From the NCBI GenBank assembly GCA_947504115.1, contig CANNGH010000001.1:434001-498000 (forward strand): a DNA stretch of 64,000 bases, in the 5' to 3' direction. Position 1 is the stretch's first letter. Every line of letters begins with the position of its first letter. This document shows, piece by piece, positions 1 through 6,515 of the stretch. The translations under genes were made by a program, and so were the position numbers. The notes beneath the pieces were generated by a model. That model ran no database searches. It had not been told where the DNA came from and was given only the letters and a program-made list of their open reading frames with translations. Source of the DNA: an uncultured Sedimentitalea sp. Its GTDB lineage: Bacteria; Pseudomonadota; Alphaproteobacteria; Rhodobacterales; Rhodobacteraceae.

Positions 1-1790
1 CACTGCCCCTCGGTCAGGCGGGTGCTGTCGGGTTTCGCGGCGGAATAGGTCACGCCGCGGTCGCCTTGCACGACCCAATGATTGCCCGCAATTTCGCGTG
101 CGGGGCGACCGTTGATGCGGGTGATGATGCCCCGCAGCATCGGCGCGGTTTCCACGCGGCTGACCGCGGGGTCGGTGGCAAGGCGCGCGGTGAAGCCGTC
201 GATCTGGTCGGGCTGGATATCGACGAAGAAATAGGACGGCGCGACCTCGGGCAGGGCCTGGGTGATCGCGTTGCGCAGGTTGCCGTCGATCTGGCCGACA
301 GCAGCCAGCACCGACAGGCCCAGTCCGAGGGACAGCACGACGGACACCGCCCCTTCGCGCGGCCCGGAGATGGCGGCGAAGGCCCAGCGCAGGGCCGGAA
401 ATCCCCGTGCCCGCACCGCGCCCGACCGCGCCACCCGCCGGATGGCAAGCGACGACAGCGTCAGCAGGCAAAGCGCGCCGATCAGCCCGCCGGTCGTCCA
501 GAGCGTGAGGCGCGGGGCGCCGCTGAACACTGCCGCCAGTCCCAGCAGCGCCATGAAGCTGAACGCGATGACCACGCGATAGCGCAGCGGTGGCAGCAGG
601 CGGGCGGTCGACAGCGCGTCACGGAACAATGTGGCGGCGCGCACCTCTTCGGCGCGGGCGAGCGGCCAAAGCGTGAAGATCAGCGCGGTCAGCAGGCCAT
701 AAATCGCGGCCTCGGCCAGTGGTGCGGGGTAGATCGCAAGGACGGCCGGAATCGGCAGGCGGCTTTCGATAAGCGGGGCCAGCAGGAGGGGCAGCACCGC
801 GCCAAGTGCCAGACCGATGGCGATGCCGAGCAGCGACAGCGAACCGATTTGCAGGAAATAAGTCTGAAAGATGGTCGCCCGGTCCGCGCCGAGGCTGCGC
901 AGGATAGCGATGACGGTGGTTTTTTCGGCCAGATAGGCGCGGACCGCCGCGCTGACCCCGACGCCGCCAACGGCAAGACCCGAGAGGCCGACGAGGATCA
1001 GAAAGGCGGCCAGACGCTCGACAAAGACGGCGATGCCGGGCGCGCCGTTTCGGGCGTCGCGCCAGCGCATGCCGGCATCGCCGAATTCCTGGCGCGCGGT
1101 GCGGGCGAGACTGGCGAGATCGCTGCCATCGGGAAGATCCAGCCGATACCTGGTGGAAAACAGCGTGCCGGGGGAGAGGAGGCCGGACTCGGCAAGGCTG
1201 TCGGTGGTCACGATGCTGCGCGGACCAAGGCTGAAACCGCCCGCTGCGCCATCGGGTTCGCGCACCAGCCTTGCCATCAGCACGAAATCCTGCGTGCCAA
1301 GGCGGAAACGATCGCCGAAATCGAGGCCGAGCCGGTCGGCCAGAACCGGCTCCATCACCCCGCCGGGCAGGCCATCTTGCCCTGAAAGCGCGGTAGCCAG
1401 CGCAATGTCGGGATCAAGCTGCACCGTGCCGATCAGCGGGTAGGCGTCGTCGACGGCCTTGACGCGAGTCAGCGCGCGCTCGGCGGTTTCGCCGGCGCCC
1501 ACCACTGCCATGGAGCGGAAATCGACGATTTCCGAGATGGCGATGGCGTGGCGGTCCATCCAGTCGCGTTCCGCATCCGAGGCGAAGCGATAGGTGAATT
1601 CCATCTCGCCGTCGCCGCCCAGCAGGGCCGCGCCTTCGCGGGCCAGTCCGGCCTCGATGCTGGCGCGCACGGTGCCGACAACGGCGATTGCGGCGACGCC
1701 GAGCGCAAGGCAGGCAAGGAAGATGCGAAAACCGCGCAGGCCGCCGCGCAATTCCCGCGCGGCAAGGCGGCCGGCGGTGCGCAGGCTCAT
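1..1790 (-). CDS. ABC transporter permease, FtsX/YbbP type (3' end outside window)
   Basis: This is the integral-membrane subunit of a MacB/LolC-like exporter of the YbbAP type. The frame reads from an ATG at 1788-1790 (MSLRTAGRLAARELRGG) without a stop to the window edge, giving about 596 residues of a protein that is normally about 800-850. An N-terminal membrane segment is followed by a large periplasmic domain, then a cluster of FtsX-like segments near residues 255-400 and a second hydrophobic block after 420. The start overlaps the stop of the ATPase gene (ATGA), so the two are translationally coupled. The E. coli homologue ybbP is also next to ybbA and tesA. The substrate is unknown. 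YbbAP-TesA has been suggested to act on hydrophobic or lipid-like compounds, but nothing here shows that. Confidence 0.88.
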   Translation of the reverse strand, partial: MSLRTAGRLAARELRGGLRGFRIFLACLALGVAAIAVVGTVRASIEAGLAREGAALLGGDGEMEFTYRFASDAERDWMDRHAIAISEIVDFRSMAVVGAGETAERALTRVKAVDDAYPLIGTVQLDPDIALATALSGQDGLPGGVMEPVLADRLGLDFGDRFRLGTQDFVLMARLVREPDGAAGGFSLGPRSIVTTDSLAESGLLSPGTLFSTRYRLDLPDGSDLASLARTARQEFGDAGMRWRDARNGAPGIAVFVERLAAFLILVGLSGLAVGGVGVSAAVRAYLAEKTTVIAILRSLGADRATIFQTYFLQIGSLSLLGIAIGLALGAVLPLLLAPLIESRLPIPAVLAIYPAPLAEAAIYGLLTALIFTLWPLARAEEVRAATLFRDALSTARLLPPLRYRVVIAFSFMALLGLAAVFSGAPRLTLWTTGGLIGALCLLTLSSLAIRRVARSGAVRARGFPALRWAFAAISGPREGAVSVVLSLGLGLSVLAAVGQIDGNLRNAITQALPEVAPSYFFVDIQPDQIDGFTARLATDPAVSRVETAPMLRGIITRINGRPAREIAGNHWVVQGDRGVTYSAAKPDSTRLTEGQ

Positions 1791-2479
1791 TCGGCGGCCC
1801 TTAGCGCCGCCGCGTCGATGCGGCCGTCGCGCAGCGGAACGATCCTGTCGCAGCGGGCGGCGAGGTCCGGCGCGTGGGTCACAAGGACCAGCGTCGCGCC
1901 GAAACGGTCGCGCAGGCCGAACAAAAGGTCGATGATGGCGGTGCTGTTGGCCTCGTCCAGATTGCCGGTGGGTTCGTCCGCCAGCAGGATTTCGGGGCGG
2001 GTGACGCTGGCGCGGGCCAAAGCGACCCGCTGTTGTTCGCCACCCGATAGTTGCGACGGGTAATGCCCGGCGCGAGGGCCAAGGCCGATGCGTTGCAATT
2101 CCTCCTGCGCGCGGTCAAAGGCATCGCGCGCCCCGGCCAGTTCCAGCGGGGTGGCGACGTTTTCCCGCGCCGTCATCGTCGGGATCAGGTGGAACGACTG
2201 GAACACGATGCCCATGTGATCGCGGCGCAGGCGGGCCAGCGCATCCTCGTCCATCGCGCCCAGATCGTGAGCCAGCGCCGTGACGCTGCCGCCGGTCGCG
2301 CGCTCCAGCCCGCCCATCAGCATCAGCAGCGAGGATTTGCCCGACCCGGACGGACCTGTCAGGCCCAGCGTCTCGCCACGCGCGACATCGAAGGTAATGC
2401 CGCGCAGGATTTCGACACGTCCGGCATTGCCATCCAGCGACAAAGCGGCATCTTTGAGGGATAGGACCGGGGCGGACAT
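1787..2479 (-). CDS. ABC transporter ATP-binding protein, YbbA/LolD type
   Basis: This cytoplasmic ATPase of about 230 residues energises the downstream FtsX-type permease. It has a Walker A (GPSGSGKSS), a signature LSGGEQQRVALARA and a Walker B ending ILLADEPTGNLD, the usual LolD/MacB/YbbA pattern. The ATG at 2479 (MSAPVLSLKDAALSL) was preferred. A longer frame begins at a TTG at 2521, but it would add a 14-residue tail and abut the divergent tesA start. The stop overlaps the permease ATG by four bases. The divergent tesA neighbour matches the E. coli ybbAP-tesA arrangement and supports the YbbA assignment over LolD. Confidence 0.92.
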   Translation of the reverse strand: MSAPVLSLKDAALSLDGNAGRVEILRGITFDVARGETLGLTGPSGSGKSSLLMLMGGLERATGGSVTALAHDLGAMDEDALARLRRDHMGIVFQSFHLIPTMTARENVATPLELAGARDAFDRAQEELQRIGLGPRAGHYPSQLSGGEQQRVALARASVTRPEILLADEPTGNLDEANSTAIIDLLFGLRDRFGATLVLVTHAPDLAARCDRIVPLRDGRIDAAALRAAE

Positions 2480-2529
2480 GGAACCTGCGTGCAAGTGGGT
2501 GTTGGGCTGGATATGGAGCAATGGACGAT

Positions 2530-3174
2530 ATGCGCAAGGTGATATTGGCGGCGACGCTGTGGCTGTGCGCGTTTGCCGCGATGGCCGAACCGATTCGCAT
2601 CGCTGCGCTGGGCGACAGCCTGACCCAGGGCTATGGGCTGGCGCCGCAGGACGGATTCGTGCCGCAGATGTCGCAATGGCTGGACGATCATGGGGCCGAC
2701 GTCGTGCTGATCAATGCCGGCGTGTCCGGCGATACCACGGCAGGCGGCGCCCGCCGGGTCGCCTGGACACTGGGCGAGGATATTGACGGGATGATCGTGG
2801 CGCTTGGGGGCAACGATCTGTTGCGCGGGATCGACCCGGCGATTTCGCGGGCCAACCTGCGCGCGATACTGGACGCGGCGGACGAGGCAGAGGTCGAGGT
2901 TCTGTTGATCGGATTGTCGGCACCGGGCAATTACGGGCCGGATTACAAGGCCGCGTTCGACCGCATCTATCCCGATCTGGCCGAGCGATATGGCGTGCTT
3001 TACGCGCCGGATTTCCTTGCCGGGTTGGGTGAGGCGGCGAAAGCGGGACAGGCGGCGGACCTGATACAGGAGGATGGCATCCACCCGAACGCCAAGGGCG
3101 TCGCCCTTATCGTTGCGGCGCTGGGTCCGTCGGTTCTGGATCTGGTCGCGCGCATCGCCGACGGAAACGACTGA
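2530..3174 (+). CDS. tesA: arylesterase / acyl-CoA thioesterase I (GDSL hydrolase)
   Basis: This is a periplasmic multifunctional esterase of the SGNH family. A signal peptide (MRKVILAATLWLCAFAAMA) precedes the mature domain. Block I is ALGDSLTQGYGL with the nucleophile Ser. Block II is the Gly in NAGVSGDTTAGG, block III is GGNDLLRG with the oxyanion Asn, and block V is DGIHPNAKG with the catalytic Asp and His. The length of 214 residues fits TesA. Start choice: GGAG at 2515-2518 is 11 bases before the ATG at 2530 but only 2 before the in-frame ATG at 2521, so 2530 is preferred. The two differ by three residues. The gene is divergent from the ybbAP-type exporter. Confidence 0.93.
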   Translation: MRKVILAATLWLCAFAAMAEPIRIAALGDSLTQGYGLAPQDGFVPQMSQWLDDHGADVVLINAGVSGDTTAGGARRVAWTLGEDIDGMIVALGGNDLLRGIDPAISRANLRAILDAADEAEVEVLLIGLSAPGNYGPDYKAAFDRIYPDLAERYGVLYAPDFLAGLGEAAKAGQAADLIQEDGIHPNAKGVALIVAALGPSVLDLVARIADGND

Positions 3175-3176
3175 CC

Positions 3177-3301
3177 TATAGCGTTTCGGCGTTACCCTGC
3201 ATCACAATTCGCTGTCTCTCGCTGTCTCTCGCTGTCTCTCGCTGACGCTCGAACGCGAATTGTGATATGCGGTGTCTCTGGTAAAAGCCGAAACACTTTA
3301 G
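3177..3301. repeat. dispersed palindromic intergenic element, copy 1
   Basis: A long imperfect inverted repeat fills the gap between tesA and the DUF4329 gene. The left arm (3180-3212) carries AGCGTTTCGGC, TTAC and ATCACAATTCGC. The right arm (3254-3300) carries GCGAATTGTGAT, GTAAAAGCCGAAAC and ACTTTA in mirrored order. The loop contains a tandem of the 10-mer GCTGTCTCTC (three copies, 3211-3240, plus a degenerate fourth). The outer parts match copy 2 at 18998-19061. It may also fold as a transcription terminator for the two convergent genes. Confidence 0.8.
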
Positions 3302-3302
3302 A

Positions 3303-3860
3303 TTATCCCGAACTTTCCAGCCGCTGCAGTTCCGCGCGCGTATAGCGGTTCCGGATCGGCCCGTCATCGCCGGAGCGGAAATTCTCGTCCTGGGGCAGGC
3401 AACCCTCCCCGCACAGTTGCACCGTCACCATGGCGCGGCTGTCGATATACCACAGCCGCCCGCCGGGGGTGGCGACATAGCCGTTCACGCCTTCCCGGGC
3501 GTCGCTGTCCATATCCAGAACGGTCGGAAACTCGGCCGGTACCGCCGGATCATAGGCGCCGTGCGTATGCAGCGAGGCCCGGATGCGCAGCGACTTGCGC
3601 GGCAGGCGGGGGGTACAGCCGTCATGGCCGCCGCGCACCATTTCGGTAAAGGCCAGCCGCCCATCGGCAAGATCGCCCAGATAGCCGCAATATTCCCGCT
3701 CGGTTGCAAAGGACAGCAACTGAATCGGGGCGAGCCGGGCCATGACTGCGGCGACCTCCGCGCTGGCGGGGGGCGCATAGGAAACGGGCTCGGCGCGGAC
3801 GGCCAAGCCAAGAACCAGCGTCAACGCCGTCAGGACGGCAAGCAAGGCTGGAACGCGCAT
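3303..3860 (-). CDS. secreted DUF4329-domain protein
   Basis: This is a protein of about 185 residues with an N-terminal signal peptide (MRVPALLAVLTALTLVLGLA then AEP). The core has the DUF4329 pattern: a Ser-Leu-His-Thr-His-Gly segment (SLHTHGAY), then an Asp/Ser-rich stretch and GYVATPGGRLWYID near the C terminus. The two spaced His plus the Asp resemble a JAB-like metal site, but activity is inferred only. Three to four Cys outside the core could form disulfides in the periplasm. Start: GAGGGA precedes the ATG at 3860, while the upstream in-frame ATG at 3872 has no Shine-Dalgarno. It converges on tesA across the palindromic element. The biological role is unknown. Confidence 0.75.
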   Translation of the reverse strand: MRVPALLAVLTALTLVLGLAVRAEPVSYAPPASAEVAAVMARLAPIQLLSFATEREYCGYLGDLADGRLAFTEMVRGGHDGCTPRLPRKSLRIRASLHTHGAYDPAVPAEFPTVLDMDSDAREGVNGYVATPGGRLWYIDSRAMVTVQLCGEGCLPQDENFRSGDDGPIRNRYTRAELQRLESSG

Positions 3861-3901
3861 GTTGTCCCTCATCTGCCGGCGAGGCGGCCCGGTGCGACGG
3901 A

Positions 3902-4465
3902 TCAGATCACCGTTACTACGGTTCCCAGCGGCACCCTTTCGTAAAGGTCGACCACATGCGCGTTCAACATGCGGATGCAGCCGTTCGAGACGGAGCGCCC
4001 GATGCTTTGCGTGTCGCCGGTGCCGTGGATGCGGAAATACGTATCGACGCCGTTCTGGAACAGGTAAAGCGCGCGCGCGCCCAGCGGATTATTCGGGCCG
4101 CCGGGCTGGACATCATCGTTATCCTTGAAACGGCCATAAAGGTCGGGACTGCGCTCGATCATCTCGTCCGTGGGGCGCCATGTGGGCCATTCCTTTTTCA
4201 CGTCGATCGTTGCGGTGCCGGTGAATTGCAGACCGGCCATGCCCACACCCACGCCATAGCGGATCGCGCGGCGCGGCTCGGTCACCCAGTACAGATAATA
4301 CGAGCGCGGCAGCACCAGCATCTGACCCGGCAGGAACTCGGGCCTTATGCTGACATATTGCGGTTTCGGGTCGAATTCGGTCTGAGCCTGCGCCGGTTCG
4401 GGCATGAAAAGGGAGGTGGTGGCGGCAGAGGCGGAGGTAATCAGGAATGTGCGACGTGAAATCAT
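3902..4465 (-). CDS. L,D-transpeptidase (YkuD family)
   Basis: This periplasmic peptidoglycan cross-linking or lipoprotein-anchoring enzyme has 187 residues. It begins MISRRTFLITSASAA, a twin-arginine-like signal (S-R-R-T-F-L) ending near PEPAQAQ. The catalytic YkuD motif is complete: HGTGDTQSIGRSVSNGCIRM, with the conserved His of HG and the nucleophile Cys of S-x-GC-x-R. ATG 4465 is preferred over the longer frame from 4540 because the signal peptide then starts at residue 1. This short Tat-type form is widespread in Rhodobacterales, often in several paralogues. It is a single gene, separated by 37 bases from the DUF4329 gene on the same strand. Confidence 0.92.
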   Translation of the reverse strand: MISRRTFLITSASAATTSLFMPEPAQAQTEFDPKPQYVSIRPEFLPGQMLVLPRSYYLYWVTEPRRAIRYGVGVGMAGLQFTGTATIDVKKEWPTWRPTDEMIERSPDLYGRFKDNDDVQPGGPNNPLGARALYLFQNGVDTYFRIHGTGDTQSIGRSVSNGCIRMLNAHVVDLYERVPLGTVVTVI

Positions 4466-4575
4466 GAAAGTCTCGGGTTGGTTGCAATACCCTATAATTG
4501 GGCCGACCCGGTGCCGCGTCAATCCCGACCGCGCAGGCACGCGAAGGTTGCTGCGGTTTTGGCGCAGGCGAAACG

Positions 4576-4604
4576 GAAAAAGGCCCGCGCCGGGCGCGAG
4601 CCTT
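4576..4604 (-). terminator. rho-independent terminator of the cold-shock gene
   Basis: Read on the minus strand, AAGGCTCGCGC pairs over 11 bp (one G-T pair) with GCGCGGGCCTT across a CCG loop, directly followed by five T. It lies 35 bases after the csp stop. Confidence 0.85.
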
Positions 4605-4639
4605 GAATTTCTACGGCGGGCGTGGCCCGACCGACCGGC

Positions 4640-4846
4640 TTATGCCAGAGCGATGTTGGTCGCGCTTTCGCGGCCGTCACGGCCGGCTTCGATGTCGAAG
4701 GTCACCTTCTGGTTGTCGGCCAGACCTGTCAGGCCCGCACGCTCGACAGCCGAGATGTGGACGAATACGTCCTTGCTGCCGCCATCGGGTGCGATAAAGC
4801 CGAAACCTTTTGTTGCGTTGAACCATTTCACGGTGCCAGTGGCCAT
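4640..4846 (-). CDS. cold-shock domain protein (CspA family)
   Basis: This is a 68-residue single cold-shock domain: a five-stranded OB fold that binds single-stranded RNA/DNA and acts as an RNA chaperone. RNP1 is KGFGFI (near residue 13) and RNP2 is VFVHIS (near residue 27). The [10 protein letters not shown] start is typical of the alphaproteobacterial short Csp. A strong AGGAG lies 8 bases before the ATG. A perfect hairpin plus T-run downstream makes it a monocistronic unit. The 270-base upstream region suggests a long leader, as in other csp genes, but no cold-box was identified with confidence. Confidence 0.95.
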   Translation of the reverse strand: MATGTVKWFNATKGFGFIAPDGGSKDVFVHISAVERAGLTGLADNQKVTFDIEAGRDGRESATNIALA

Positions 4847-5118
4847 ATCCGTGGTCTCCTATGATCTGTTTGCTGTCCGCGGAAGTGCGACAGCCCGGCG
4901 TGGTTGGTCTTGGATCGATTAGACTGACCGCCGTATGATCGGAGACAGTGGGTCGAAAAAGATAACGTTAGCAAGCCCATATTGCAGCAAATTCCCGGCC
5001 TGGCAAGGCGATTCGCGGCGCGGCGCACAACCGGCGGAACTGCGCCGATCCCGGCTTGTTCCGCCGCAGGTGCAATCCTATATCGAAATCCGAATGTGAG
5101 CATGCGGAGAATGACGCG
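4847..5118. promoter_or_regulatory. divergent upstream region of csp and trxC
   Basis: These 272 bases carry no gene. The region must hold the csp promoter and leader (minus strand) and the trxC promoter (plus strand). The stretch 4955-4990 is AT-richer (GATAACGTTAGC on the plus strand) and is the likeliest promoter area. No clear -35/-10 pair could be assigned. Confidence 0.4.
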
Positions 5119-5544
5119 ATGGCATCGAAAAAGCTGACATGTCTGGAATGCGGCCAGGTGAACCGCGTGCCGGACGAGCGTCTGGGGGCGGGCGCGAAAT
5201 GCGGAACCTGCGGGGCGAAACTGATGCCCGGCAAGGCGGTGGATGTGGATCTGGCGATCCTGGCAAAGGCGGCGCGCAATGACGATCTGCCACTGGTGGC
5301 GGATTTCTGGGCGCCGTGGTGCGGGCCGTGCCGGATGATGGCCCCCGAATTCGCCAAGGCGGCGGCCACGCTGAACGGACAGGCCCGACTGGTCAAGCTG
5401 AACACGGAAGCCCATCAGGCGGCGGGCGCGACATACGGCATTCGCGGTATTCCCACGATGGTCGCCTTTCGGGGCGGGCGCGAGGCGAAACGCCAGTCAG
5501 GCGCGATGCAGGAGGCGCAGATCGTCGGCTGGGTGCGCGGATAG
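5119..5544 (+). CDS. trxC: thioredoxin 2 with N-terminal zinc ribbon
   Basis: This cytoplasmic thiol-disulfide reductase has 141 residues. Two CxxC pairs at the N terminus (CLECG and CGTCG) form the zinc finger that separates TrxC from TrxA. The thioredoxin active site WCGPC is at residues 67-71 and the cis-Pro is in GIPTM. It is a redox partner for ribonucleotide reductase, methionine sulfoxide reductases and similar enzymes, and in many proteobacteria trxC is OxyR-controlled. Start: GGAGA at 5106-5110 is 8 bases before ATG 5119 (MASKKLTC). A longer in-frame reading from 5056 lacks a ribosome site. Confidence 0.93.
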   Translation: MASKKLTCLECGQVNRVPDERLGAGAKCGTCGAKLMPGKAVDVDLAILAKAARNDDLPLVADFWAPWCGPCRMMAPEFAKAAATLNGQARLVKLNTEAHQAAGATYGIRGIPTMVAFRGGREAKRQSGAMQEAQIVGWVRG

Positions 5545-5604
5545 CTGCCACAAACGGGGAAAAATCGTGTATGATATAAGGTCTTGAAGGTCAGGGAGGG
5601 CACC

Positions 5605-5895
5605 ATGCCATATATCACGATCACCACATGGGAAGTCGCGGACGGCACCGATTACGACATCAGCCTGCGCGGCATCCGCGAAAAGCGCCTGCCCGCGCTC
5701 AAGGAACTGGGCGCGACACGCGTCACGATCGTGCGTACCAGCGACCGCACCAGCGCCGCGATTTCCGAATGGCCCGACAAGGCGACCCGCGACGCCGCGG
5801 AGCAGGCCATCGAAGAGGTGCGCAAAAAGCTGCACCGCGAGGATCTGTCGCGGATGACAGGTGAAATGAAAGGCGCCGTGGTGGCAGAGGTTTGA
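5605..5895 (+). CDS. small protein of unknown function, likely dimeric alpha/beta barrel
   Basis: A 96-residue protein, MPYITITTWEVADG onward, with alternating strand-helix-strand segments and a Trp-rich edge, like the ABM/EthD/Dabb ferredoxin-like dimers. No catalytic residues can be named. GGGAGGG ends four bases before ATG 5605, which decides the start over an in-frame codon at 5584. It lies 60 bases after trxC on the same strand and may be co-transcribed. The codon pattern is like its neighbours. Confidence 0.7.
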   Translation: MPYITITTWEVADGTDYDISLRGIREKRLPALKELGATRVTIVRTSDRTSAAISEWPDKATRDAAEQAIEEVRKKLHREDLSRMTGEMKGAVVAEV

Positions 5896-5940
5896 GCGAA
5901 CGGTTCCGGTTTCTTAATCTTTGGGCCGGATGGTCGGGTC

Positions 5941-6456
5941 ATGCCGAATTATATCCGCCCCCGTATACCCGGTGCCACGATCTTTTTCACAGTCAATCTG
6001 GCTGATCGGGGGTCGACACTTTTGCTGGACCAGATCGACATGTTGCGCGCCGCCATTGGATTGACGCGAAAGGATCGCCCCTTTCATGTGGATGCTTGGG
6101 TTGTCCTGCCCGACCATATGCATTGCGTCTGGACCTTGCCCGAGGGGGATTGCAACTACTCCACGCGCTGGGGTGCGATCAAGGGGAGGTTCTCCATCAG
6201 TCTGCGTAGGGCGGGGTTCACCCCGCCATCGACGCCCGGCAACGGCGGGGTGAACCCCGCCCTACGCAAGGGGCAGGCCGGAATTTGGCAGAAGCGATTT
6301 TGGGAGCATCATATCCGCAATGCCGAGGATTATTCGGCGCATATGCGATATTGCTGGATGAATCCGGTCAAGCACGGTCTGGTCGAGCGGCCAGAGGATT
6401 GGCCGTATTCGACGGTTCGACGGGACATCCGGGAAGGACGGTACGAGTTCGCGTAG
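5941..6456 (+). CDS. REP-associated tyrosine transposase (RAYT, Y1_Tnp)
   Basis: This 171-residue single-strand DNA transposase-like protein is of the IS200/IS605 TnpA superfamily, and RAYTs are thought to mobilise REP/BIME palindromes. The metal-binding HMH is at residues 59-61 (VLPDHMHCVW). GIWQKRFWEHHIRNAED and YCWMNPVKHG follow; Tyr137 in Y-x-x-x-NPVKHG is the probable nucleophile. Residues 88-109 are encoded by a complete REP pair (6204-6267) in place of the usual linker between the RWGAIKGRF and GIWQKRFW blocks. The stop codon TAG is itself part of the next REP. No terminal repeats of a classical IS are seen, as expected for a domesticated RAYT. Confidence 0.92.
   Translation: MPNYIRPRIPGATIFFTVNLADRGSTLLLDQIDMLRAAIGLTRKDRPFHVDAWVVLPDHMHCVWTLPEGDCNYSTRWGAIKGRFSISLRRAGFTPPSTPGNGGVNPALRKGQAGIWQKRFWEHHIRNAEDYSAHMRYCWMNPVKHGLVERPEDWPYSTVRRDIREGRYEFA
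6204..6267. repeat. REP pair (BIME) inside the RAYT gene
   Basis: The 64 bases consist of two perfectly complementary 24-base arms around a 16-base spacer. Each arm is a REP: GTAG, then a hairpin GGCGGGG-TTCA-CCCCGCC. The GTAG foot next to a GC hairpin is the canonical RAYT target layout. It is read through in frame as part of the RAYT protein. Confidence 0.93.
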
Positions 6457-6514
6457 GGCGGGGCTTGCCCCGCCTTTGTGGCAAACCGGCGGCGGGGTGA
6501 ACCCCGCCCTACGC
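6451..6514. repeat. REP pair (BIME) at the 3' end of the RAYT gene
   Basis: This has the same architecture and the same 64-base length as the in-gene pair. The left REP has a CTTG loop (6451-6474), followed by a 16-base spacer, and the right REP (6491-6514) is identical to the right arm of the in-gene copy. The left GTAG supplies the TAG stop of the RAYT. The pair ends two bases before the ettA stop on the other strand and may serve as a bidirectional terminator. Confidence 0.93.
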
Positions 6515-6515
6515 T

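Noticed and set aside
3211-3240. Tandem GCTGTCTCTC units as a CRISPR-like array
   Set aside because: The units are 10 bases long without spacers and sit in the loop of a palindromic element; no cas genes are near.
5941-6456. The RAYT gene as a complete IS200/IS605 insertion sequence
   Set aside because: There is no tnpB, and no IS end hairpins beyond the REPs. The layout is that of a single-copy RAYT.
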